This document shows positions 13,140-24,013 of a DNA stretch of 64,000 nucleotides, piece by piece. A program made the translations under genes and the position numbers. Each line of letters opens with the position of its first letter. Position 1 is the stretch's first letter. This stretch comes from Sinotaia quadrata (lineage: Eukaryota; Mollusca; Gastropoda; Architaenioglossa; Viviparidae): NCBI GenBank assembly GCA_028829895.1, contig CM054182.1, positions 12,797,001 through 12,861,000 on the forward strand. The letters run 5' to 3'. Below the pieces are notes generated by a model. It was not told the origin of the DNA, ran no database searches, and saw only the letters and a list, made by a program, of their open reading frames with translations.

Positions 13140-13257
13140 TACTAGCAAGAATCAACAGGCATAAATAAATGAATTGTTAAGAAAATGAAAAGAAGAATAG
13201 CAAGAATTACCAGGCATAAATAAATGAATTGTTAAAGAAATGAAAAGAAGAATAGCA
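13140..13257. repeat. About 57-bp tandem duplication
   Basis: AGGCATAAATAAATGAATTG occurs twice with matching flanks (AGCAAGAAT and GAAAAGAAGAATAGCAA). Confidence 0.92.
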
Positions 13258-13299
13258 ATGACGTGGATTGTTACGGAATACAAGCAAAGAGGTAAGCAT

Positions 13300-13612
13300 T
13301 AGAACAAGCTTCAGAAATAAAGTTACGCAAACATGAATGGACTGTTAAAGAATCGGGCAGTATGACATAGAATGTTAAGGATTGGGGCATTAGTACATAG
13401 ACTGCTGAGGAATGTGGCAGCAGGACATAAGGAATGGGGCAGTTGGACATAGAAGAAATAGGGCAGAAGGACAGAATGCCAAGGAAATGGGTGGTAAGAG
13501 TTACAATGCTAAGGAAAAGGACGGTAGGACTTAGAATGGTAAGGAATGGGTGGTAGATAATAGAATGCTAAGGAACGGGGCAGTAGGGCATACAGTAAAG
13601 ACTCTAATATCC
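13300..13612. repeat. Degenerate about 30-bp repeats
   Basis: Around ten loosely related units share GGCAGTAGGACATAGAATG and TAAGGAATGGG elements. This is a decayed minisatellite. Confidence 0.75.
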
Positions 13613-13969
13613 CAGTTAATGATTTCACTTTAGAAAAAAATAACGGATTATTGCAGGAAACATATCAGTGTAAATCATAGTATGCATGTCCATCCTTTCA
13701 TATTCAAATGTTCGAGGTCCGGTATTCTGGTAGTGATGAAACAGACTAGAACATCCGAATCTGTTTGACAGTAATGAGAACGGAAGATGCGCAATAGTCT
13801 GCAGCTCAGGATTTTTCACAAACACCTTACCTCCATCCACACTGAAAGTAACATTCACCATTCAGGGTTGCAAAGATCTGCAAAACGGATTCTACCACAA
13901 GTTTCTTTGTCTTTACCTAAACGTTCTACCTCGCACATACCGGGAAGAAGAAAAAAAATCTATGGCATG
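13613..13969 (-). other. Probable 3' untranslated region of the CD225 gene
   Basis: This lies directly downstream (minus strand) of the stop codon and is GC-richer than its surroundings, grading back to AT-rich by 13640. No AATAAA was seen on the minus strand within it. A donor-like GGAG|GTAAGG sits near 13828. A 78-codon frame at 13625-13861 has no recognised domain and is taken as chance. Confidence 0.35.
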
Positions 13970-14863
13970 TCATAAATTAAGACCACTCTTAAGACCGAAA
14001 GATTTTTGCCGGCTGATGCGCTTTTGTCCTTTGACCGCGATGTAAAGTACGACGCTAGAAATGATGACCGTTGTGACGGTGATCCCTAGCAGACTCAGAA
14101 TGATTGACCAGCGGGATCTGCTCTCCCCGACCTTGTCCTTGCTCTCCTGGTAAGCCTTCACCGCTTTTAGAGAGCAGTACATGGCCAGCATTCCGAACGG
14201 AAGGTTGAAGCAAAGAGCAACCATGCAGGCGATAGCGAAGTTTGTGTTCGGAATCTCGGCTGCAGGGGCTGGGGCTTTCTTCTCGGGCTCTGTCCCAATT
14301 TCCTCGACCATCCGAACCTTGGGGACATCACTCTGAAGTTCTATTACGTCACTACTCTTCGCTGGGGCTGCAGTCTTGTTGCCCTTGGGGCGCTCTTTGA
14401 TTGGAGGTGTGAATTTCACTTTAGGAAAGTCGCTCACATCTCCTGTCTGAGCCGATGACTGGCTGGGCGTCAACATCTGAGGTTTATCTGATTTCGACTC
14501 TGGGTGGAAGTCTTTCGGGTGGTGACACGTCGGTAGTCGCGAGTCTGAAATGTCACCGCCAGCACTGGTTTCAGGCTCCGGCATTGCGGAAGAGTATGGT
14601 GGTGGTGGTGGTGGTAGTGGTGGATCCATTTCTTTGTCAATAGAAGTTAGATTTAATCCGCGACCGCTGCCTTGGAGTCTGGAGCCAAAGTACGTTATTT
14701 CTCCGGCTGATAGTAACTCAGTGTCGCTTACGTCAACGGGTTTTGTCTTTCCAGAAACTGTCCCGTCTTCTGTTCCAGAAATGCATGCGCTGCCACCAAC
14801 TACGGCAGGGGTAGATTCTTTGACTTGGGAATGTGAGGGGTCTAAGATAGCTGGATTTTGCAT
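13970..14863 (-). CDS. CD225/dispanin family two-helix membrane protein, proline-rich N-terminus
   Basis: A complete 297-residue frame in a locally GC-rich block. The C-terminal part is a CD225 domain (about residues 207-276): helix 1 (207-231) contains CFNLPFGMLAMYCS with the family's P-F-G core, a short basic loop (232-251) follows, and helix 2 is about 252-276, followed by a basic tail. Cys213, Cys218 and Cys230 lie where relatives are often palmitoylated. The N-terminal 200 residues are disordered, Pro/Ser/Thr/Lys-rich, with a proline run at 81-89 ending in PPPY (87-90), a PPxY-type WW-domain ligand. Family members (IFITM, PRRT, SYNDIG types) are endosomal or plasma-membrane proteins affecting trafficking and fusion; which one this resembles cannot be said. 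The loop lacks the usual G-D motif and is shorter than typical. The start is chosen because it is the first ATG after an in-frame TAA at 14894-14896, with purine (G) at -3. Confidence 0.88.
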   Translation of the reverse strand: MQNPAILDPSHSQVKESTPAVVGGSACISGTEDGTVSGKTKPVDVSDTELLSAGEITYFGSRLQGSGRGLNLTSIDKEMDPPLPPPPPPYSSAMPEPETSAGGDISDSRLPTCHHPKDFHPESKSDKPQMLTPSQSSAQTGDVSDFPKVKFTPPIKERPKGNKTAAPAKSSDVIELQSDVPKVRMVEEIGTEPEKKAPAPAAEIPNTNFAIACMVALCFNLPFGMLAMYCSLKAVKAYQESKDKVGESRSRWSIILSLLGITVTTVIISSVVLYIAVKGQKRISRQKSFGLKSGLNL

Positions 14864-15073
14864 CTCTAGGGGGAGGGGGAGACGTTGGCTGGGTTACTGG
14901 CAGAGCGTCTAGTCTAGCTGGATTTTTGAAATGCAAGCGACAAGTCGCAGAATAAATTACAACGGCGCTGTGCCCGGGTGACTGACAATCCAGCAGAGTA
15001 ATGTGCAGATTGAGTGTAGTTGGTCTTGTATGGGTCCGAGGTTGTCGTAGCGCTACTGGGTGTAACCAGCAGT
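14864..15073 (-). other. Leader (or misread coding) part of the CD225 exon
   Basis: On the minus strand a clear acceptor (TTTTTTGTTTGTTTCAG) ends at 15074, so the exon begins at 15073. The 210 bases up to the ATG would be 5' untranslated leader. One of its frames, entered two bases into a codon, is open from the acceptor past the ATG (to 14733) and includes TLNLHITLLDCQSPGHSAVV. It is one base out of register with the CD225 frame, separated only by a C5-T-C5 run at 14870-14880, so an indel in that homopolymer would change the interpretation. Confidence 0.55.
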
Positions 15074-15231
15074 CTGAAACAAACAAAAAATTATTGTCTT
15101 ATATTATAATTCCTTAAAATACATGCAAACTTGCAAATATACTGTAGATTATCTAAAAGCGTGTATCCTTTACATGAAAAAAGGAATAACGAAGGAAAGC
15201 CACAGCATGTGCAATGAAGTAATTTATATTA

Positions 15232-15264
<33 letters not shown>

Positions 15265-15681
15265 TGCGTGTATGAATTTGTTTTTGAATGTTGCGAGCAG
15301 GTTACACGGAGATGTACACTATATTTTTGTTCACTATCATCGATAACTGTATCTGATATAAAACAATGAGAGTTATCTGCAGCTTGTCGTCTCAATCTTG
15401 TGACGATGAATGAAGTGAGTCGAAGACACTTCCATGCGAATGAACTTAAGCTCTGTCCATGATCAGTTTCATCATGAATGAAAAATTACTATGTTGTTGT
15501 GAGCTGTGCCATTGTGTGAAAAATATGTACTTTTGTCAGTGTTGTTATTTGCTTATGCGTGCGTCTGTGTGTGTGTGATTATTTGCGTCCATCTGAATTT
15601 GTTTGTGTGCGAGCGTATGTGTGTGTGTATATAGTTACATGCATTTGTGTGTTTGGAGTTGGATGCGTGTGATTATGTATT

Positions 15682-15735
<54 letters not shown>

Positions 15736-16224
15736 GTTACATGTATTTGTTTGTGTGTTGAGAGTTGTGTGTGTTATTGTGTATTTTTTTGTGTGCGAGG
15801 GTTTGTATATGTGTGTCTGCGATTACCTGTTTTTGCTTGCATCTTATTATTTGTATTATGTATGTGTGATTATTTGTTTTGTGAGTGTGAGTGTGTGTGT
15901 GTGCACAAATAATCCTATTGCAGGCAATTCTGTGAACGACTCACTGTTTGATATTTATGGAAAAATAAGTATGCATTAAAGTGATTTCTAGAGGCTCAGT
16001 GTTTGATCATTTCGACAGGCTACTTTAGCATTGAGGTTTCATATTTCTTCTTTGGTCTAAATACACTTTGAAACTTATGAATCCGCGATACTTCTGAAGT
16101 CGCTACGTCTTTTATACCGTTTGTCTTGTGACAATGGAAGTCTTAAACGTTTCTACCATATGCTGCCAACCGGTCGATCGTAATGTCAAAATTCTATATT
16201 GCTTCATTGAAGGGTTTGTTTATT
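15074..16224. other. Probable intron or flank of the CD225 gene, TG-rich
   Basis: Contains (TG)n at 15232-15264 and (TG)n at about 15687-15731 inside a broader TG/TTTG-rich stretch (15540-15905). No exon was recognised; Cys/Val-rich frames are artefacts. Confidence 0.5.
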
Positions 16225-16882
16225 GAATGCCTCATCTGAAAGGCTCACTCTCAAGTAACTGAAAGGCTCACTGTTCTGTAACTGAACGGCTCACTGTCAA
16301 GTAACTGAAAGCTCACTCTCAAGTAACTGAAAGGCTCACTCTCAAGTAACTGAAAGCTCACTCTCAAGTAACTGAAAGGCTCACTCTCAAGTAACTGAAA
16401 GGCTCACTCTCAAGTAACTGAAAGACTCACTGTAACTGAAAGGTTTACTGTCCTGTAACTGAAAGGCTCACTGTCAAGTAACTGAAAGGCTCACTGTTAA
16501 GTAACTGAAAAGCTCATTGTCATGTAACTGAAAGACTCACTGTCAAGAAACTGAAAGGCTCACTGTTAAGTAACTGAAAGACTCACTGTCAAGTAACTGA
16601 AAGGCTCACTGTCAAGTAGCTGAAAAGCTCATTGTCATGTAACTGAAAGACTCAATGTCATGTAACTGAAAGGCTCACTGTCAAGTAGTTTAAAGTCTCA
16701 TTGTTAAGTAACTGAAAGGCTCACTGTCAAGTAGCTTAAAGACTCACTGTTAAGTAACTGAAAGGCTCACTGTCATGTAACTGAAAGACTCACTGTCATG
16801 TAGCTTAAAGACTCACTGTTAAGTAGTTTAAAGGCTCACTGTCGTGTACCTGAAAGGCTCACTGTGCTGCAACTGAAAGCAG
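16225..16882. repeat. 23-bp minisatellite, about 28 copies
   Basis: The unit is GTAACTGAAAGGCTCACTCT plus CAA. Later copies change CTCTCAA to CTGTCAA and gain TAGCTTAAAG variants. The period is not a multiple of three, so it has no long frame. Confidence 0.97.
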
Positions 16883-17074
16883 TGTGTATGTGCATAGCAT
16901 TACTACCTCCTTATAAGTATTATATACAAACTTCCTAGACTCTTGAAATATATCCATGAAACAGTGGTTAGTTTCTATTTTGAAATATAACTAATAAAGA
17001 AGGAAACGTTTTCAGACTAATTTTAGAGATTCCAATGGAATCTGAATCACCATGCAAAATCACTATGGTAGAAT

Positions 17075-17535
17075 TTTACTTAAATCATACAAACAGTAAA
17101 CTTCTGTAGTAACTGAATGTTTACATTTTACTTAAATCATACAAACAATAAACTTCTTTAGTAACTGAAAGCCAGCATTTCGCTTAAATTATACAAACAG
17201 TAAATCTGTTTAGTAACTGAAGGCTAGCATTTCGCTTAAATTATACAAACAGTAAATCTGTTTAGTAACTGAAGGCTAGCATTTCACTTAAATTATGTAA
17301 ACAGTATATCTATTTAGTAACTGATTGTTAACATTTCACTTAAATTATACAAACATTAAATCTATTTAGTAACTGATTGTTAACATTTCACTTAAATTAT
17401 ACAAACAGTAAATCTATTTAGTAACTGATTGTTAACATTTCACTTAAATTATACAACCAGTAAATCTATTTAGTAACTGATTGTTAACATTTCACTTAAA
17501 TTATACAAACAGTAAATCTATTTAATAATTAAATG
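17075..17535. repeat. 52-bp minisatellite, about 9 copies
   Basis: The unit includes CATTTCACTTAAATTATACA and TTTAGTAACTGATTGTTAA. It shares the GTAACTGA core with the neighbouring 23-bp array, so one may have seeded the other. Confidence 0.95.
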
Positions 17536-18784
17536 CTTGCATTTTATTTGAAATGTATTCGTTGGAACCTTCTTTTACTTAAACTCCATTCTTGCTCTTC
17601 TCTTGAAATGTACCGTAAAAATCTCACTTTACGCAACACGTTTGCAATTGTAATCTGTCTTTGAGCGGCAAAAATTCTGGTGACGTCACCAAATTTCCCC
17701 ACTATCAAAACACTTCATCTGGAATGCATTTAACTGTCTCAAGCAGCCGCAGCCAGGCGAGCAGATTTCGTTTCGAAATTGGAGATGTTAGATATTCGAT
17801 TCAATTACTTGAAAACGTACCGCGCAAAAAGAGGTGGACTACATCAAGAGAACTTATAAGACTCGCTTAACGCTCCATGTTTACGGATGTTAACAAAACA
17901 GCAGATGCATTCCTAGTTCCAACTATTCGTTTCTAAAGTGGTCCATTTCCTCAAAAGCATTAAACGCTGGCATCGCACCATTAGCTTTCCGGCTCCTCAC
18001 GCTAAAAACATAAGAAGTCGTGATTTTATTAAACCAAACAAAACATCAAGGGAAAGGTAGATTAAAGAGGGGGAAAGTAGATTAAAGAGGGGAAAAAATA
18101 TACATTAAAAGGGGGAAAGTACTCACTGTCACAACATTCGTAATTGCTTTCAAAGGAACGGGCAGGATCATGAAAAAGAAACGGATGGCGCTTGTCGGTA
18201 CAAAGGCAAAGAATTGGTACCAAGAAAAGACGAAAGTAAAAATAACAAAAGCCGCCTTCTCTTTGGCAAGGAACCCTCGGAGAATGCATATTTGGCAGAC
18301 GACGAGTTATCAAGTTTTCAGCTAGCACTGGAATGCATTAATTTATGAGAAACGTTTCGGGTTTAATAAAGTATGTTTCCTTGCAAAAAAAAGTAAATAA
18401 ATTGTAAAAATCCGTCAGATTTTAATTGCATTCATAAATATGCGAGTGCGCGTTTGTATTCACCCTAACACGCCTCCACACAAACACGCCTGAAATTAAA
18501 AGAACACGCACACACATATACACAAACCACACACGTATGAGGAAAAGGGCGTGTATGCAAACACCTGTGCAGGTGCACAATTGCAGAATGAACAGGAAAG
18601 TGGAGAGAAAAAAAGTAAGAAAAATGAAAAGTGAGTGACAGGAAAATATTCTATTTCTTTAATTAAAGCCTCTCCTAATGCCAAATGTATTCATCCATCT
18701 CAGATCTTTTCCTTGTCATTAACTATGCAAATGCTTTATTTCCTTGCGATGAAGAGCCTCTTTTATTCTACATTTTAGGATTTT
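17536..18784. other. No supported gene
   Basis: Slightly GC-richer between 17650 and 18330. A 67-codon plus frame ending at 17870 has no ATG near its beginning and no recognised domain. On the minus strand 18327-18127 is a possible phase 1-1 exon with a strong GTGAGT donor but a weak acceptor (see findings). Confidence 0.4.
17679..17690. promoter_or_regulatory. Perfect CRE palindrome
   Basis: GGTGACGTCACC is a 12-bp perfect palindrome containing the full CREB/ATF site TGACGTCA. It sits in a non-repetitive, GC-richer patch. No promoter or transcript start can be tied to it from sequence alone. Confidence 0.45.
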
Positions 18785-18970
18785 ATTGGCTTAATAAAGC
18801 CTACGATTTCACACGAAAACATTTAATAATTTATTGGCTTAATAAAGCCCGCGATTTCACACGAAAACATTTAATAATTTATTGGCTTAATAAAGCCTGC
18901 GATTTCACACGAAAACATTTAATAATTTTTTGGCTTAATAAAGCCCACGAATTCACATGACAACATGTAA
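18785..18970. repeat. 48-bp minisatellite, four copies
   Basis: ATTGGCTTAATAAAGCC starts at 18785, 18833 and 18881, and in variant form at about 18929, followed by GATTTCACACGAAAACAT. Each unit carries AATAAA on the plus strand. Confidence 0.96.
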
Positions 18971-19470
18971 TAATTTACTGTTTTATTAAAGCCAATGATT
19001 TTACAGACAAAATTGTTTTGGTATTTTCTTGTCTTAATGAAGCCTACAACATCACTGACAACTACATGATAGTACATTCGTATCGCAATAAAGCAAACGA
19101 TTTCACATACAACTGCATTATAGTATATTCTTATCATAATAAAGCCCACAATTTCATAGTCAACTATATTATAGTACATTCTTATCATAATAAAGCCCAC
19201 AATTTCGTAGTCAACTATATTATAGTACATTTGTATCATAATAAAGCCCACAATTTCGTAGTCAACTATATTATAGTACATTCTTATCATAATAAAGCCC
19301 ACAATTTCATAGTCAACTATATTATAGTATATTCTTATCATAATAAAGCCCACAATTTCACAGGCAACTATATTATAGTATATTCTTATCATAATAAAGC
19401 CCACAATTTCAGCACATTTGTATATAATAAAGCCCACAATTTCAGTACATTTGTATATAATAAAGAAAAC
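18971..19470. repeat. 51-bp minisatellite, about nine copies including degenerate ones
   Basis: The unit includes ATCATAATAAAGCCCACAAT and TTTCATAGTCAACTATATTA; AAAGCCCAC recurs at 19141, 19192 and 19243. Because 51 is seventeen codons, open frames run on both strands (plus 19018-19473, minus 19437-18919) and encode 17-residue repeats; these are treated as artefacts. The core AATAAAGCC is shared with the 48-bp array just upstream, and degenerate copies bridge them from 18971 to 19130. Confidence 0.95.
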
Positions 19471-20185
19471 TAGTTGTTGACTCTCGACATAAACATGTTC
19501 TAGGAATAAATCTAATTTATTTAGATTTATTTAAATAAAAATTAAATTCTAGCAGTGATTATTGGAGTAGGACTGTCTTCTTTCGAAACTGATTTTAAAT
19601 CACGAAAAAATAACGAGGTTGCAGTAGCGATATGGGTTCGTGAAGTAACGATGGTGGCGATGGATAAGCTGATAATAACGATGACTTGAGGTGTTCCCAA
19701 AGATACTATGCATGATAATGGCGGGGTGGGTGGGTGGGGAGAAACACCTAAAGATTATATATTTTGCCGCATAACCCTTCTACTCTTTTTCCATGAATAC
19801 CACCACCATTAATGCGCCACTTTTTCCGAGTACCCAAAGACATCGCTAATGAAACAACGGTTTATCTTCATCACATCACGAATGTTCGGTAAGCTACATT
19901 GCTGCTTGGCAGCCATGAAGTGTCATGTCACGTCTTATCAAGCATTACGGGCAAGAATTCACTCTAATAAACTGGCTAATTTATCTCACGCAAAACATTA
20001 TATCTGATTTCATCCTCAAACTATTTTTCAAGAAAGAAAAAAAGCAAACATGATATTTGACATTTTCTGTCTTTTTGCTCTTACTATTTCATTTGCACCT
20101 ATCGCTACTCGAGTCGAGATTCTGTTTGTTTTCAGTTTTGTTATATCTTGTCCTAAGTTGTATTGTTATTTATGTTTGCATCTTT
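19471..20185. other. No feature seen
   Basis: Unique-looking sequence with a short GGGTGG-type run near 19725-19738. Confidence 0.5.
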
Positions 20186-20290
20186 CCGTCACAATCAATG
20201 GAATGATGTCACAATCAATGGAATGATGTCACAATCAATGGAATGATGTCACAATCAATGGAATGACGTCACAGTCAATGGAATGATGTT
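20186..20290. repeat. 20-bp minisatellite, five copies
   Basis: Copies of GATGTCACAATCAATGGAAT. In one copy a T-to-C change creates the full CRE TGACGTCA at 20264-20271; the other units keep TGATGTCA. Confidence 0.96.
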
Positions 20291-22199
20291 TGAGAGAAGA
20301 CATAGACGTTCGTTAAGTGAAGCCAGCAAACCTCAAAACAGCAGACTGTAGATCACCCACACTAACTGGGACTAGGGTTAGTTCCGATTTCTGATTGGTT
20401 GGATTACCGAACTTAATCAAAAATACATGTTCTATTCTAGGGATACTGTGGAATTTTAAAATTTGAAAGAGTTCCTATTGTATCATATTTTGATGTGATT
20501 GCAAACCCGTGAACAAAGTTGTGTTTTGATATGTCAGGTCAACTCCATTATCAAAGATCTGCATGTAGTGTGTGTCAATTTCCAAGTTTTCAAAGTCACA
20601 ATTGTTTAAATGTAATCTGTTAGAGTAATCTGACAATCTCTTCAAATGGTCAAAATTGGAACCGTAAACTAATATTAAAAAAATACCCAGAAATGTTTCG
20701 AGAGCACAGATGAACGCATTCCTGGATGAGAAATTTGAGAAATTATTAATGTAAATTCTCCAAACGAAACAATTCAAGAGAGATTATTATCAGCTGTCTG
20801 AGCTCTAAGTGAAAGAAAAGCCTGTTCTGGCGGCTGTAACTGTCATTTGTAAAGGAATTGCACATTTATCTTTAAGACGGTTTTCTTAAAACATATAATT
20901 ACTACAGCTCTAACCACTACCACCATCACAAAATTGAACCGAAATAATCATCATCATTATAACAGCTGCAAAACAAAGGTAGGATCAGTGTGATAAATAA
21001 AACAACTACTTCTACTACCACCATTTCGTCATCAGCTCGCAATGATCATAAACAGCATTATAAACATCATCATAATAATTATTCGGCATACATCACCGTG
21101 AACATTATTTTTTTTTTTAATAAAAGCAGGCACGCTATACTATCAGAAAACAGTTTCTTACATCAGTCATCTCCTGCTTAATGAGCTATTACGTTCGTCC
21201 AGAAAAATAAAATTACCTGCATTATTTCCTGTCTCAGGTAAAATTCTTGGATAGATAAAACATGAAAGAACACTTCTGATCAAGACGCATTCTGTGTTCC
21301 TGTTTTCTCTATTATCAGTATGCCATAATTCAGCTCGGCAATTTCACTTCACGGTTAGACAGATTGCTCTAGACTGCCCGCAAGATATAATATACTCGCT
21401 TCTGAAAATGAAGATACATAACCACAGTAATCACATACCAGCTTACGTCACTTCCTTTCTATACAGACGGTGACGTCACTTACACGTAGCATGTTCACAG
21501 CAAAGAGTAGATAGGTATCGCATCGTCTAAATAGAATTCTTAGAGTCCATAGAGTCCTAATACAGTACACGCAAGTATATTTAAAACAGGGCGGTAACAG
21601 TAGTGTCCCCTTTTAACTTCACCACAATTAGCACATATGTGATTTGCACGCTATAGCTCTAAGTAGGTGCTAGAAGATTTTAAATATATTTTATCCTTTC
21701 ATATGTGTATGATGATCGCTGACCTAGTTAAGCTTAGAGACCGGTTGTGAATAGTTTATTGATATCATTATAATACGTAATCACTTATCATGTTTGTGAA
21801 GACAGAAAGTGTTATTTTTACAACCAATGAAATTTAAGGCATCTGGCTTCAAAGCTCGAACAAGAGTCCTACGCATGGTATTAGAGACTTTTAAATTAGT
21901 ACAGGTCATTTAGTGCATACTTATGAAGTTATGTAGTACTGGTATCACATTCTTAGGGATAAACACGATACAGTTTTTGAGTAAACTGTTTTAATCCATT
22001 TTTTGAAACGTTAATTGAAGTCACACAGGAAGACATTACTTACGTTTTTCTCAGGAAAAATAGTAATGCTGCAGTACATAAAATATTTTTAAACTGAAGT
22101 TATTAGTTATATGAATATCTACTGAAATATTCATTCGCTTAAGAATATATATATATATAAATATGGAGTTAGTATTTGTGACTATCAAACATTACCCTT
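20291..22199. other. No supported gene
   Basis: A 100-codon minus frame (20777-20475) contains an acceptor-like TTTTTTTAATATTAG before the peptide VYGSNFDHLKRLSDYSNRLH; frames this long are expected by chance in this AT-rich DNA. Elsewhere only short A/T tracts and a local AAC/ACC-rich patch at 20900-21070 were noted. Confidence 0.4.
21443..21478. promoter_or_regulatory. Paired CRE-like sites with an ETS-type motif
   Basis: TTACGTCA (21443-21450) runs directly into CTTCCT, an ETS-type core, and a full TGACGTCA follows at 21471-21478. Two CRE-type sites within 36 bp outside any repeat resemble an enhancer module, but no nearby gene was recognised. Confidence 0.3.
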
Positions 22200-22562
22200 A
22201 CCAAACTAAGAGAGACAACTCTCTAGCAGCTAAATACACAGAAAAACAATGTACTAAGACAAGTCACTAGTAGGTAAGTACACAGTATAACAATGTACTA
22301 AGACAAGTCACTAGTAGCTAAGTCCACAGTAAAACATCTCATTAACTATACCGTAAAAAAGTTCACTAAGATAAACATCTCTCTAGCAGGTAAAGTACAC
22401 GTAAAACAGTTTACAAAGACAGACATCTCTCTAGCAGATAATTACACCGTAAAACAGTGTGCTAAGACAGCCATTTCTCTAACAGCTAAGTGCACCGTAA
22501 AACAGTTTGCTAAGACAGCCATTTCTCTAACACCTAAGTACACCGTAAAACAGTGTTTTAGC
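22200..22562. repeat. Degenerate 44-58-bp repeats
   Basis: Seven loosely spaced units share CTAAGACA, TCTCTAGCAG or CACTAGTAG, and CACCGTAAAACAGT. The spacing drifts, so the array is old. Confidence 0.8.
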
Positions 22563-22689
22563 AGGTGTGCGTCAGCTGTTTCTAAGGAATATATGTGGGC
22601 GAGTGAAGAAGCTATATTCGAATATTATTGCAATCTTATATTACAGTAGCGGTGAGTATGTAGAGTAAAACCATTTTTTTATGTATTCT

Positions 22690-22693
22690 ACAC

Positions 22694-22776
<83 letters not shown>
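22690..22776. repeat. (CA)n microsatellite
   Basis: About 43 CA units, with one CG near the left end. Confidence 0.98.
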
Positions 22777-22779
<3 letters not shown>

Positions 22780-23225
22780 TTTCAACACATATGGTCCATC
22801 ATTCCGTAGACTTCTGTGCGCTTTTGGTTGAGAGATAGGACTTGCACATTTCTGTATCAGAATATTTCTATCTATTCGCACTCGATAGCAGTAAGCACTG
22901 TTACTTATTGTGCTGGATGACTGCGATGAATTTTTGTACTTTCAGCCCACAAATATCTTAGCACTGCATTCTATTCTGCTGACGGAAAGCAGAGAGACCG
23001 TGTTCATTCTTGCGGTGACCCTCTAAAGTCTAAATGTTCGGTCTGAGCCAAAAATATTTCGCATTCACATAGGAAATTCAATCTTTTACCGACTCGCATA
23101 AATCTCAGCGCAAAACAACACAAGTTTTAAAATAAATGGCAACAGTAACATTCTGGCACATCCTCAAATAGTAGAGCCCATTTAGCGCAGCACATTACGA
23201 TTTCTTAAAACACTAGGCTAGACAG
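22777..23225. other. No feature seen
   Basis: Unique-looking sequence between two CA microsatellites. Confidence 0.5.
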
Positions 23226-23226
23226 A

Positions 23227-23283
<57 letters not shown>

Positions 23284-23401
23284 GCACCACGCACACATAC
23301 TCACACGCGCACACACACACACACACACACTCACACGCACACACACACACACTCACACTCACACGCACACTCACACTCACACGCACACTCACACGCACAC
23401 A

Positions 23402-23447
<46 letters not shown>

Positions 23448-23470
23448 CACACGTGAGCACTCACACACGG
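23226..23470. repeat. Imperfect (CA)n microsatellite
   Basis: CA repeats with TC, GC and CG interruptions, including a locally higher-order CACACTCACACTCACACG pattern at 23330-23400. Confidence 0.97.
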
Positions 23471-23845
23471 TACAATTTTAATATGCGAGAACAATTTATG
23501 AACTAATTTTGAATGGTTGAATGTTTTACCTATGTTTGAGATGATTGGTGTGCGACTGGCTCTCTAGATATGTTTCAATTCCGTTGTGTATGTAGCTGCA
23601 ATACTTTTTATTTGAATATTTACGAATATTACAAGAGCGAGAATAAAAATAAACGTAGAGAAGGCAAGACGCGCGCGCGCTTGTGTGCGTGCGTGTGTGT
23701 GAAAGAGTGAGAACAGAGTGAGAGTACCGAGAGAAAAGTGATAGAAGAGAAAGTGAGGTTAATAAATGTATTTCACTGTAAGATTATCTCAATATAAAAA
23801 GTAAAAATTAAAAATATGAATATATATTTTTTTAATGACTTACAG

Positions 23846-24013
23846 AATCATTTCGGGACATTTAGTGCAAACATTCCGGAAAGCCAATGTCCAGAATTTG
23901 GTATGTCATGGAATCCAGAAGAAACTGAATGTAGATTAAAGTTCTATATTCTTAGCATTTCATTGGCACAGTGTTTCTGGTTTGTCGGGTTTGCAAATAT
24001 TTACAAGGAATAA
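23846..24013 (+). CDS. Candidate terminal exon, small Cys-containing protein
   Basis: An acceptor with a pyrimidine tract (TTTTTTTAATGACTTACAG) ends at 23845, and the frame is entered in phase 0. It runs 55 codons to TAA at 24011-24013. The peptide contains CPEFGMSWNPEETEC, which vaguely recalls the C-x(n)-W-N-x-E-x(n)-C spacing of small secreted cysteine modules, but no family can be named. AATAAA overlaps the stop codon (24010-24015), unusually close for a polyadenylation signal. No partner exon was identified. Confidence 0.2.
   Translation, partial: NHFGTFSANIPESQCPEFGMSWNPEETECRLKFYILSISLAQCFWFVGFANIYKE

Noticed and set aside
14733..15086. 117-codon minus frame overlapping the CD225 start as an independent gene
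   Set aside because: It begins upstream of the splice acceptor at 15074 and its 3' half is an out-of-frame shadow of the CD225 coding sequence. Only its 5' half is kept as a question in the findings.
20475..20777. 100-codon minus frame with leucine-rich character
   Set aside because: It has no ATG near its start and, at this base composition, several frames of 100 codons are expected by chance in 64 kb in six frames.
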